Assembly: GCA_001600415.1 (NCBI GenBank)
Contig: BCJX01000002.1
Location: 3,303,165 to 3,367,164 of the forward strand
DNA: 64,000 nt
Reading direction: 5' to 3'
DNA from: Pascua guehoae
Taxonomy: Eukaryota > Basidiomycota > Tremellomycetes > Trichosporonales > Trichosporonaceae
Each line of letters opens with the position of its first letter. Position 1 is the first letter of the stretch. Below the pieces are notes generated by a model. It did not search any database. It saw nothing but the letters and a program-made list of their open reading frames with translations, and was not told the DNA's origin. The translations under genes and the position numbers were made by a program. This document shows, piece after piece, positions 25,065 through 34,963 of this stretch.

Positions 25065-26100
25065 ATGCTAAGTGAGCAGGTGAACACTCTTCACGACACG
25101 ATTGCGCGATTCATCGACCGCATTCCTCAGACTAGTAAGTCTTCTGCGCCTCATCCCAGCTCGTGAATGCGAGCCTCGTCTCTCCCCTTTCCATGCACTA
25201 TTCGGCCACGCGCGCGCCACGCCTTGTACATCTTCCTCCGGCGCGGCTGTTGCCCAGAACGCGCCTTCCTTGATTGTGGGGCCTGCTGGTTGGCTTGTCG
25301 GGGTGGGGTGCGATGCACACACGCCACATCATCCAACACAGTCTAGTCTAAATCGCGACCTGCGCCCCGGGCGGCGCACGCCACCATCGCAGTTCATCGA
25401 CTCTAGATCCCTTGGGCCATTCGTTTCTCGTGAACACCAAGTGGCGTCGGTGGCGGCATCAAAGGCGTGAATGACAGAATGGTCGCGTCTGGCGCGTCGC
25501 GCGCGTTCTTCTACCGTGGCGCTGTTGGTGGCGTGACGGCAATTCAAAAACGACTGCTTTTAGTCCCAAAGCTTCGGTCATTAGACCAAGAGCTTTGAAC
25601 GCCACCATGTCTGTCTTCGATCAAAGCCACCACATGGTATGGCGGTCAACCCATCACCGCTCCGGCTGCATCACGCACACAGTGCGGGTGGGAGCATGCG
25701 GGGGTGGGTGGGCGGTGCCACCACATGCCACAGTGCACAGCGTTGCCAGGTGCGGCCACGCGGCGGCAGGAGCGATGCGGTGGCTGTACAAGCTCGAACA
25801 AGCTCTGCGGCGTCAAATGTGTCGAGCAGCCCCATGCTGGGGTATCGACATCGCGCGCGTCCCGCATGTGCCTGCGCCCGCCTGTCATGGACGATGGACG
25901 TGCACGGCTGGCAGCAGTGCCGTCACTTGAGCCCCTCTGTGCCTTATCAACCCTTTAACCACCACCTCGCCTCCGTTTGATTAGGACTTGCGCTAACACA
26001 ATGCTTTCTAGGTGCAACGGTGCCCGCTGCTATCATCCCTGCATCGACTTTGCAAGGTCGTCGTCGTCGCTCGCCGAGTTTCAAGTCAAGGACCCTTTGA
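25065..26100 (+). CDS. possible two-exon small protein (52 residues), unknown
   Basis: Exon 1 (25065-25134) begins at an ATG in the context AATAATG and encodes MLSEQVNTLHDTIARFIDR plus a few residues, ending at a GTAAGT donor. A matching-phase acceptor (CGCTAACAC branch-like sequence then TTTCTAG) opens a second exon at 26012 that runs to TGA at 26100, ending in a basic RRRRSPSFKSRTL tail. The first exon looks helical and amphipathic. The 877-base intron would be long for this genome, so intermediate exons may have been missed, or these pieces could be part of the cyclin gene's long leader. I do not recognise a family. Confidence 0.25.
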
Positions 26101-27425
26101 GCTGCTCAGCAGATTTCGGCTACGCGTGAGTTTTCAGATTTCTCAAATTCCTGGGCTTGGTTTTCTTCAGAGGCGCTTTTCGTGATTCCTTGGTGTGTCG
26201 ATGGAGATTCCGGGGCGCTATCGCCTCTGGCTGGGAGTTTACAGCCAGACGCGTCACAGGGAAAACTGTACGTTGCGCGAGGAACTGGGGCTTGCCACAA
26301 CCCTGCAGCAGGGTAGCAGCTTTAGTAGGCAGCTGGCAACAGGGCTGTTGCGCCAGTGACCCAGAGTAGCGCTTTTCTGAAAATTCAGCCTGTCCAGGGA
26401 GCCCTGAATTTTCAGCGCGTGCTTGGTGCCTCGCCTGAAAACTGAGTTTTCTGTCGTCGTCAGACTACTCGGAATTTTGGTTCAAGCATGCCGGGCGTGA
26501 CAGAGAATACTGGGTCCCTCACCTGGCCTTTGTCCCTGCCTGGGCTGAATGTCGCCTTGTCCCCCTCGTATGTGCGTGTTGAGCCTACCCGAAACCCCCT
26601 GGCGGTGCACACCCACCCGGTGGGTCATGTCATGGGCCGGCGACACTGCTCCCTGGGAGGTGTGCGTGACGGGTGGGTTTCGTCGCGCTAAGACTTGGGC
26701 CCTACCATTCCTATGGCGTTTGGGTGACCCCGACTCTCGCATCCAGTTCGAAACGGTCCCGCCCAGGCGGGCTCCTTTCGCACCCAACCTTCGGGCCGTC
26801 CCTGCCTCCTCGCTCCTGCTCCAGTCTTCTGCCTCTCCTCGCTCCTGCACTCTCGCTCCCACTTCCTTTAAATGTCCAGCTGGTCTGGCTGCCCACTCCC
26901 TCGTTCTCCCTCGCATACCACCTCGCGTCCAGTCTGTTCGTTCAAAGTGGACGCCATCTCTTGCTTCCTCTCTATCGAACACTCTTTTGGACGCGGCACG
27001 AACACTCATGACCACATCGTCCTAGGTCGCTTGTCTCTCCTTTCTTCGGCTCGCTCTCGACCCGGCTCCACTCCCTCGTCGTGTCTACCCTCGCCTCCCC
27101 TCCTCCCCCCATCTTAAACCCCACTGCCACTCGTGCAACCTCCCTCCCTTTCTTCTCTTTTGGTCTCCCGCTTCGACTTGCATCGACATCCTGTGCTCAC
27201 CACCATCCTCTACCAGCACCACCACCACTGCACTCGCAACCACCATCACCCCCCGCCATCAAGGACGCGTCTCATTGTGACAAGTCTATAGAACAGCCGC
27301 CAGTGTCACGCTATCACGATCGGCCATACCGCGGCAACTCCCTTGGTCACAAACCGGCACGCCACGGGAACCCCTCCACTGTCACAACCACTGCGGCACT
27401 TAGGTCGCTTTATATCATTACCACC
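26101..27425. other. upstream region of the cyclin gene
   Basis: The part nearest the cyclin (about 26780-27420) is pyrimidine-rich with CACCACCAC stretches, as expected of a fungal promoter and leader. Further upstream lies the AT-rich hairpin cluster annotated at 26377-26453. No separate gene was recognised. Confidence 0.45.
26377..26453. repeat. inverted repeats of CTGAAAATTCAG type
   Basis: CTGAAAATTCAG (26377-26388) and its exact reverse complement CTGAATTTTCAG (26404-26415) flank a 15-base spacer. A second small hairpin, GAAAAC-TGA-GTTTTC, lies at about 26436-26450. Similar TGAAAATTCA and GTTTTCA elements cluster at 9955-10170. Confidence 0.7.
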
Positions 27426-28858
27426 ATGCCCCCCGTCCCCCCAACCAAGTTCGCCCGCACCTCTATCCAGGGCTGGAGCAGGAAGCGCTCGGTTTCGCCA
27501 TCTGCACCACGCACCTCATCAGCCAGGAAGATGGTTGCTCCCACCGTCGCATCCTCTCTCTGTGCCAGCCCAGAGACCGACGCCTCCTCTGTCAACTCGT
27601 TTGTCCCTCGTCGGTCTGATGACGGCTACTTTTACGAGGACGAGTACCGCGAGGAGCACATTCAATGTCTCCTGAACATGGAGGTACGCATCATTTTTGG
27701 GCACGCTCCCACCGATCGTCGGGTGACTCACACTTTGCACAGAGCCAGAGCCTTGCTCAGCCCGAGCTCATGGACCAGCAACCCGAGTTGCAATGGCGCA
27801 TGCGTCCGTACCTGATTGACTTTATCGTCGAGATCCACACCCAGTTCCGCCTGCGCCCCGAGGTTCTCTACCTTGCCGTCAACATTGTCGACCGCTATGT
27901 GTCGCGTCGTGTTGTCTACAAGAAGCACTACCAGCTCGTCGGCTGTGCAGCCCTCTGGATTGCGGCCAAGTTTGAGGACTCGAAGGACCGTGTACCCCTA
28001 GTGCGCGAGTTTTACGACATGTGCTGTGGCGCGTACGAGATGTCGGCATTCATCCAGATGGAGGGCCACATCTTGACCACCATTGTCTGGGCTTGCGGTC
28101 ACCCGACTTCCGAGTCTTGGCTCCGCCCCTACCTCACCCACTCGGACAGCATCCTCAACGAGGACCCCCGTGTCCAGGCGGCGGCCCGTTTCCTCATGGA
28201 GGTGACGCTGTTCCACCGCGAGTTTGTCGGTGTCCGGCCATCCGTCATCGCTTGGGGTGCCCTCACCCTTGCGCGCTTCATTTGTGGCAAGCTTCGCAAG
28301 CCCACACCGTCGTACATTTCCGCCAACGAGGCCATCAATGTCGCCGAGCTCCTCGACCGCATCCTCTACGAAAAGCTCGACACGGTCTCGGACATTCTCA
28401 TCCGCAAGTACGCCATCCCGTACTACCACCGGTGTTCGACGTTTGTGCGCGAATTTTACCTCTCTGGTCGTCGGTACTCATACTACCCCGACCCCCCTTC
28501 AACACCCTACACCCCCTCCCTCTCCACCCCTGGTCTCACCACCCCTTCTTCCTGGGCTTCGAAGCGTTCGATCGGTGCCAGCCCTGGGGGTTCGTTCAGC
28601 TGCGCCTCGTCGGACGCTGGGGACGAGCCAATCACCCCAATCACTCCCGTCACCCACTCATACCCCCTTGTCACCGTCGACTACGTGTCGGCCAAGGCGG
28701 TCGGTGCCAAGGAGAACATTGCACCATCCGGCCACGTCCAGGCGGTCAAGGACATGGGCATGCCCCCACCCTCGCACGCCGTCCAGCGTCCCGTCCTCAC
28801 TGCGATCCCCAGTTCGCTCGCCATCCCCCAGCGTACCATGCGCCGCTTAAGCAACTAG
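27426..28858 (+). CDS. CLN1: G1/S-type cyclin (Cln family)
   Basis: Exons 27426-27683 and 27743-28858 (59-base intron, phase 0) give 457 residues. The start has a strong CCACCATG context. The cyclin box begins near residue 100 with the hallmark MRPYLIDFIVEIHTQF (family MRxxLxDW), followed by LYLAVNIVDRYVS and CAALWIAAKFED helices, with a second cyclin fold through about residue 290. The N-terminus is Ser/Pro/Arg-rich and the C-terminal 140 residues are rich in TP/SP sites, typical phosphorylation and turnover targets. Such cyclins activate Cdk1 at G1/S. The sequence fits the single Cln-type cyclin of Cryptococcus relatives better than mitotic B-type cyclins, since no destruction box (RxxL followed by a Lys-rich block) is evident at the N-terminus. 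The long pyrimidine-rich upstream region suggests a long leader. Confidence 0.88.
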
Positions 28859-29852
28859 GCCTAACGGCAATTAAACCCCGGCATCCAACCCATTGCATGA
28901 CCGACATTGCATGCCACGCTTCCACCATCCCCAGCCCCAGCATGTTCATTCAAGACCACCAACACGCACACTGCATTGCCCCCCCTCCCCCCCATTGGCC
29001 TCCATCACGGCCACCTCACCAAAAGTCGGCCGACGTCGAGCAGTCTCGCCGTCACCGATTGCATTTTAGCACACCTTTTCTCTTCTCTCCCCTTTACCCT
29101 GTCTATTCGTGCCACCACCCAAAGTGTAACTTTTCTCGCCCGTCCTCGATCCGGCCCACTTGTCGATTCGACCCATTGCACCATCCACACGGTGCCACAC
29201 ACGTTGGCAGCACTTCCCCGCAACCGTATTTGCGATTCCCCACACTCGACTTCCGGTAATACGCGTCGCGTCAGATAGAAAGAGATACCTGCCATATATG
29301 TATCATGCAAGCCATTCAGAAGCAACATTTGGTGGTGCACGTCGCGTTGACAGAGTGGCTGTGTCGGCGAGGGTGAGGGTGAGGGCGGCGTGAGGGGGGG
29401 GGTGGATGTCGCTTGGTGTGTCTTGTCCCTGTCCTGTGTGTCTGTCTGTTGGGTTGTCGCCCTTGCCCTAGATGGTCGGTCGATCGACGACTGTCAGTTG
29501 GGCATCACGTTGCATTACATGACGTCATGCATTCAAACGCGCACGACGCGCCCAAAACGCCACTGGCGGCCACGTGGAAAGCACGCGAACCAGGTTGAAT
29601 AGAGTTTGGGGCTCCGCAAAACTATGAGCCAATAATTTTGCTTCCGTCGCCGCGCGTCCTTTGGACTAAGGCCGGCTGGGCCCGAGCGCAGTGAGCGTCA
29701 AGACTACCATGGCACGGTAACAAAGCGAGCACTTTCCACACTCACCTCGACGACTAGTGGCCACTTCCATTCTCGACGTTTGGCCTCGAGGTATTAGCCA
29801 TTCCAGCAGGCAAGTCATTGTATCACTTGATCTTCCCTTTGCTAACCTCTAG
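28859..29852. other. intergenic region between the cyclin and YME1 genes
   Basis: The first 350 bases are CT-rich and probably the cyclin 3' untranslated region. A G-rich GAGGGT tract lies near 29366-29402. The last bases before YME1 read TTGCTAACCTCTAG directly in front of the ATG, a good intron 3' end, so YME1 probably has a leader intron. Confidence 0.5.
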
Positions 29853-32800
29853 ATGGCGTTCCGACCTTCACCAGCCGGGCTCGACGCCCTGCGGGTCCTG
29901 TGCCGGCGTGCGGTCGTACCGCGGTGCGCACCGCTGCCGCCGGCCTACTCGCGGCGACTGTCGAGCACTCCCTCCAACGCTCTCTTTGGGTGGGGCAACA
30001 AGGACAAGAACGCTCCGGCTACTGCTCCTTCGTCTGACCCCTCCGCTACCACTCCTTCACCTTTGGCGTCGTCTCCCGCCGCGCCCGGGACTCAGCCTCA
30101 ACAGCCTCCTCCTGCGCTGGCGACGGCGCAACCGACGCCCGAAGACGCCCCGCTCACGCCGTTCCAGGAGCGCATTGCGGCACTCGAGACGGAGGCGCTC
30201 GAGTCGCGCGAGTCATCGGACGCGAGCAAGCAGCTGGCCCTCCTCGCTGCGCTGCGGGACGGCGGCGAGCTGCGCGGCCTCGCGGCCTATTATGAGGCGG
30301 TCGCCCTCCACCCGCCTCCGAGCGGGAGCGACGCACTCGCCAAGAGCGACGAGGCGTTTGCCTTGTACTCTGCGGCGCTGGCGCAGACAGGCCGCCTCGG
30401 CGAGCTTGCGGGGGCAGTCCGGCGGCGCGACGAGCGCCTTACGGCGCTTGGCATTGCCACCCCTTCCTCTACTTCGGCACAGACGCCCGCTTCCATGACG
30501 TCTCCTCTGGCTGCCGCGGCGGCTTCAACGGTCTCGGCTCCCGGCTCTGCAGCGACGATGCCCTCGTCCACGGCTCCTCCTCCCCCGACTTCTGCCCCTG
30601 CTGCTGCTGCGCCTGCCGCGGCCGCGGCGCCCTCGCTCATTGGCGGGCACGGCGCGCCGCAGCTCGCTGGCACGCCCCACGACCCGGCTTCTTCTACCCC
30701 TCCTCCGTCTTCCGCTCCCCCGCCCCAGTCCCCGGTCCCCGGTCTGCCAGGCCTCGCCGCCCAGCCCGGCTCGCCCTTGCAACCCATCTATGTGCAGCTT
30801 GCGCCCACCGCCCCCACGACGACAGCGTGGCGGACCCTCCGCTGGCTCCTCGGTCTGCTTCTCTGGGGCTTTGTCATTCTCACCGTCCTCAGCATGGTCA
30901 TGGAGAACACGGGCTTGCTCAAGGCCGGCCCCGGTCCCGCAGAGTTTGAGCCCGAGGAGGGCAAGGCGGTCAAGTTTTCCGACGTGCACGGTGTCGAAGA
31001 GGCAAAGGGCGAACTCGAGGAGATTGTCGAGTTCCTCAAGAACCCAGACAAGTTTTCCAACCTCGGCGGTAAGCTCCCCAAGGGCGTCCTTCTCACTGGC
31101 CCCCCCGGAACCGGAAAGACCATGCTCGCGCGCGCCGTTGCTGGAGAGGCCGAGGTGCCTTTCCTCTTTGCATCGGGATCGAGCTTTGACGAAATGTTTG
31201 TCGGTGTCGGCGGTGAGTACCACGTATGGATGACGGCCCGGGCACTGACATTGTTTTCACAGCCAAGCGCGTGCGTGAGCTTTTCGCCGCGGCGCGCAAA
31301 AAGGCTCCGGCGATTGTGTTTATCGACGAGCTCGATGCGATTGGCTCGAAGCGTTCGGCAAAGGACCAGCACTACATGAAGCAGACGCTCAACCAGCTCC
31401 TCGTCGAGCTCGACGGCTTTGAGCAGAGCGAGGGCGTCATCATTCTCGCCGCGACAAACTTCCCCGAGTCGCTCGACAAGGCCCTCACGCGTCCCGGCCG
31501 CTTTGACCGGCACGTTGTCGTTGGCCTCCCCGATGTCCGTGGCCGTATCGAGATTCTCAAGCACCACATGGGCGACGTTGCGTACGACTCGGACGTCGAC
31601 CCGTCCATTATTGCCCGCGGATGCCCCGGCATGAGCGGTGCCGACCTCCAGAACCTTGTCAACCAGGCCGCCGTCAAGGCCAGCCGCGAGGGCTCCAAGA
31701 CTGTAAAGCTCAGCCACTTTGAGTGGGCAAAGGGTGAGCCCCGCGCGTGTGCTCGTGATTGCCCCAGCTTACATTTCCCAGACCGCATCCTCATGGGCGC
31801 CGAGCGCCGCTCGCACTATGTCACCGACGAATCGAAGCGCGCCACTGCTTACCACGAGGGCGGACACGCGCTCGTGGCTCTTCACACCCCCGGCGCCATG
31901 CCCCTCCACAAGGTCACGGTCATGCCTCGTGGACAAGCGCTCGGTCTCACGTTCCAGTTGCCCGAGGCTGACAAGGGTGAGTGGCGCGTGAATTGCGACG
32001 CGGAGCTGCTCCTCATTCCCTCCCGCTCAACGCTGACACGCAGACTCGTACACGCGCAAAGAGTACAATGCCATGATTGACGTTGCCCTCGGTGGCCGCG
32101 CGGCCGAGGAGATGATCTTTGGCCACGACGACGTGACTTCGGGCTGCTCGTCAGACCTGCAGCGCGCGACCGACGTTGCGACGCGCATGGTCCGCTCGTT
32201 TGGCTTTAGCGATAAGGTTGGCCTCGTCGCACACGGCGACGACGAGAGCATCTACCTCAGCGACCAGCGCAAGGACATGATTGAAAATGAGATCAAGGGG
32301 TGAGTAGTGTGTTGGGTGTTGGCGGGTGCAGGTGTCGCCACTTGGATGGGATTGAGACTGCGATGGAGAGTGCGATGGGCCTGGACACACGCGGTCCCGT
32401 GGATGACATGATGGCATGGCGCAGCGTCACGCCGATCCCGCCGTGACGCTGTCTGTGCCATGGTCCATGTATCAGGGGGTGTTGAAACACGGCGAATGGC
32501 GCGTCCTGTGTCGCAGTCTGGCGCGTGTCGCATGCGGCGGCCGTGATTGTAGCAGCGAGGCATTTGTCAATGATGGTGGGCGTGGCTGGTGGGAGCGTGA
32601 CAATGTGGCCGGCGGCAGTGTCACGCACCCGCCACTGGCCATGCCACCGTCACCATCTCAAACTCTCTCAACGCCACTGCCGGTCTCGGTTGAGATGGAA
32701 CATCGTCACCGAGTCACGGCGTCACTTGATTTGGCGTCCACTCCCATCCCCATCGCAATCTCGTCCATCCCACAAGTAGTCCTCACACCCGCCCGCACAC

Positions 32801-33077
32801 CTCCGCAAACCCGCAATTCCCTCCCATCCCATCGCATCCCATTAACGCCAGCTTCCTGGACACGTCGATGCGCCGCGCAAGCACGCTCCTCAAGGACCGC
32901 GAGGACGAGCTGCACAAGCTCGCCGACGCTCTGTGCGAGTACGAGACGCTCTCGCTCGACGAGGTGCGCGACGTGCTCGCGGGCAAAAAGCTCAACCGCA
33001 TGAGTGCAGGCGGCAAGGCACTCCAGTCTGAGACGGAAAAGCACACGCGCGAGCACGACCACCCCCACGACGCGTAA
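29853..33077 (+). CDS. YME1: mitochondrial i-AAA protease Yme1
   Basis: Exons 29853-31212, 31263-31733, 31782-31976, 32044-32299 and 32852-33077 give 835 residues with all phases matching. An Arg-rich mitochondrial targeting sequence opens the protein, followed by a long Ala/Pro/Ser-rich region (residues about 50-320). A single membrane segment (about 328-348) anchors it in the inner membrane. The AAA module follows: Walker A GPPGTGKT (416-423), Walker B IVFIDE (near 471), the SRH with [10 protein letters not shown]. The M41 metallopeptidase has the zinc motif HEGGH (about 634-638) and the distal Asp in the [10 protein letters not shown] segment. The protein degrades unassembled inner-membrane proteins from the intermembrane-space side. 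The last exon ([18 protein letters not shown]) is typical of the family. The last intron is 552 bases, ten times its neighbours. Confidence 0.95.
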
Positions 33078-34154
33078 TGCGCGCGAGCTGGGGGCGGGGT
33101 GTCGTTGGCGTCGTTGGCGGTAGCGCTCGTTTGGCGTGGAGCAAGTTGTTGCAAGTTGCATCAGGTCGACGGCGAGCATGCGCAGAGGCGCGTAGATTCA
33201 TGAAACACCGGCATAGTATGCATGCTTAAGAGGCACGGGGCATGCAGGCGTGCTAGGCATGCAGGCATGCTAGCATGCGCGGACGTGTGGTATTCAGTTT
33301 GACGAGTTGTGGGTGTGGAGGATGGCCACCCGCTCAGCGCGTAGTACGGGGTGGTGGTGAGGGGATCATTGTCGGCGTTGCAGCAAAGACGGTTTAGCCG
33401 TTCTACCATGGCGTTCACCTCTGCAAGACTCACCACGAACCTGCAAGCCTGCACGCGGAGACTCACTTGGGTAGCTGGGTCCACATCGTAGCACAAAGAC
33501 ACACACGCACCCCAACGTCTACTGCATGCCAAGAGCACCACCCCCCCACAACACACACACGACTTTTAAACCCATGACGGCAGCCAGGGGCCTACCAAGA
33601 AACCCGGCCAAACCAAGTCAAGCCAAACCAAACCAACCCAAACCAAAGACAGTGTAAACGCTGCAAGCATATTTGCAGATACCGAGATAATGTACGTATG
33701 GTAATCAGGAAACAGCCACCCCAAGACCATAACTCTCACGGGCGGGTAACTGGCGTGGGCGCGAGCTAGAGCCAGAAGAGTCGGAGCCTAGAGTCAAAGC
33801 CATAAACGTCAGAGTCAGAGTCAGAGGGAGAGTCGAGTCGGAGCCAGATCGGCCAGAGCCAGAACTGAGATTTGTCCCCGTTCTTGCCTCTGGACCAATG
33901 TCGACATGTCTGAAATCCGATCCGAGCCCAGCAGCCTCGTCTCGACACTGGCTTAGAGGCAAGACGGAAAAATCTTGCCATGCACACTGACTCGCACACA
34001 CACACGTAGATACGCAGCGACGTAGCGTAGACCAGAGACTCGGCAAACTTTGCCCCGAGGCACCAGGGCACTCGAGGATAAAGACGGGGGCGAATTCAGT
34101 CACGGCGGGGAGGGAGTGACGTCGGCGCGCCGAGACTGGGTTTGGTGACGTGAG

Positions 34155-34228
34155 GACCAGACCAGACCAGACCAGGACAAGGACAAGGACAAGGATCAGG
34201 ACAAGGCCAACGACAAGGAAAAGGACAA
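34155..34228. repeat. ACCAG and GGACAA short tandem repeats
   Basis: Four ACCAG units pass directly into about eight degenerate GGACAA units. Confidence 0.75.
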
Positions 34229-34927
34229 GTTGCTGGTGCTGTGAAAAGAAAGCACGGATTCAAAGACCGGTGTACATGACACCAGGGCGTGACGACCGTG
34301 CCAGCGTGCCAGTGCCAGTGTGCACAGTGTGCGGCCGTGCCAGACCCGCCAGCCCGCTGCCGGATGTGCGTTCTCGATCGCCGTGAGAGTATTTTCAGGA
34401 CAGCGTGCCCAGTTCCACGGACCTAGGGCATCGCACATCGCCGCGCCGCGACGCCGCGAGACGAGGCGCGGCGGAGAGCAGTAGCGGAGCAGGAGCAGAG
34501 CATAGCGGAGCTTTTCAGAGTGTCGAGTTTAAACCCCCGTTATGGGGGATGAGATCATGAGAACGACTCTGGGGTGCAGGTGACCGCCACGCAACCCACA
34601 GGTCCTGCGGTGGGGCACGCCAACGCCAACGCACCTCGATATCCACCTTGGACGCCTCGGTTTCGGCACGGCCTGATGGGAAAGACGGCGAAGGTTGGAA
34701 CGAGACGCGAAAATCGTACCGCATCGAATCTGCCAAGCTCAACTCTACACCTAGACTAGCACACGAGCGGCCGGGGGCGGGGGGCCGAGGTGTCGACGTG
34801 GCGGCTGGCGACTGATGACGGCGGGGCTGACGGCACGGCACTGTCACGGTGCGACGGGGGTGTGGTAACTCTGCGCAACGCAGGGCCGGACCTGGCCTGT
34901 ATGACCTGTATGACCTGGGCAGGATAA

Positions 34928-34963
34928 GACAGGACAGGACAGGACAGGACAGGACAGGACAGG
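34928..34963. repeat. (GGACA)n simple repeat
   Basis: Seven five-base GGACA units in near-perfect tandem. Confidence 0.85.

Noticed and set aside
28021..29259. 412-codon plus-strand frame overlapping the cyclin
   Set aside because: It is an alternative frame of the cyclin gene with His/Pro-rich translation and no domain; the cyclin frame is well supported.
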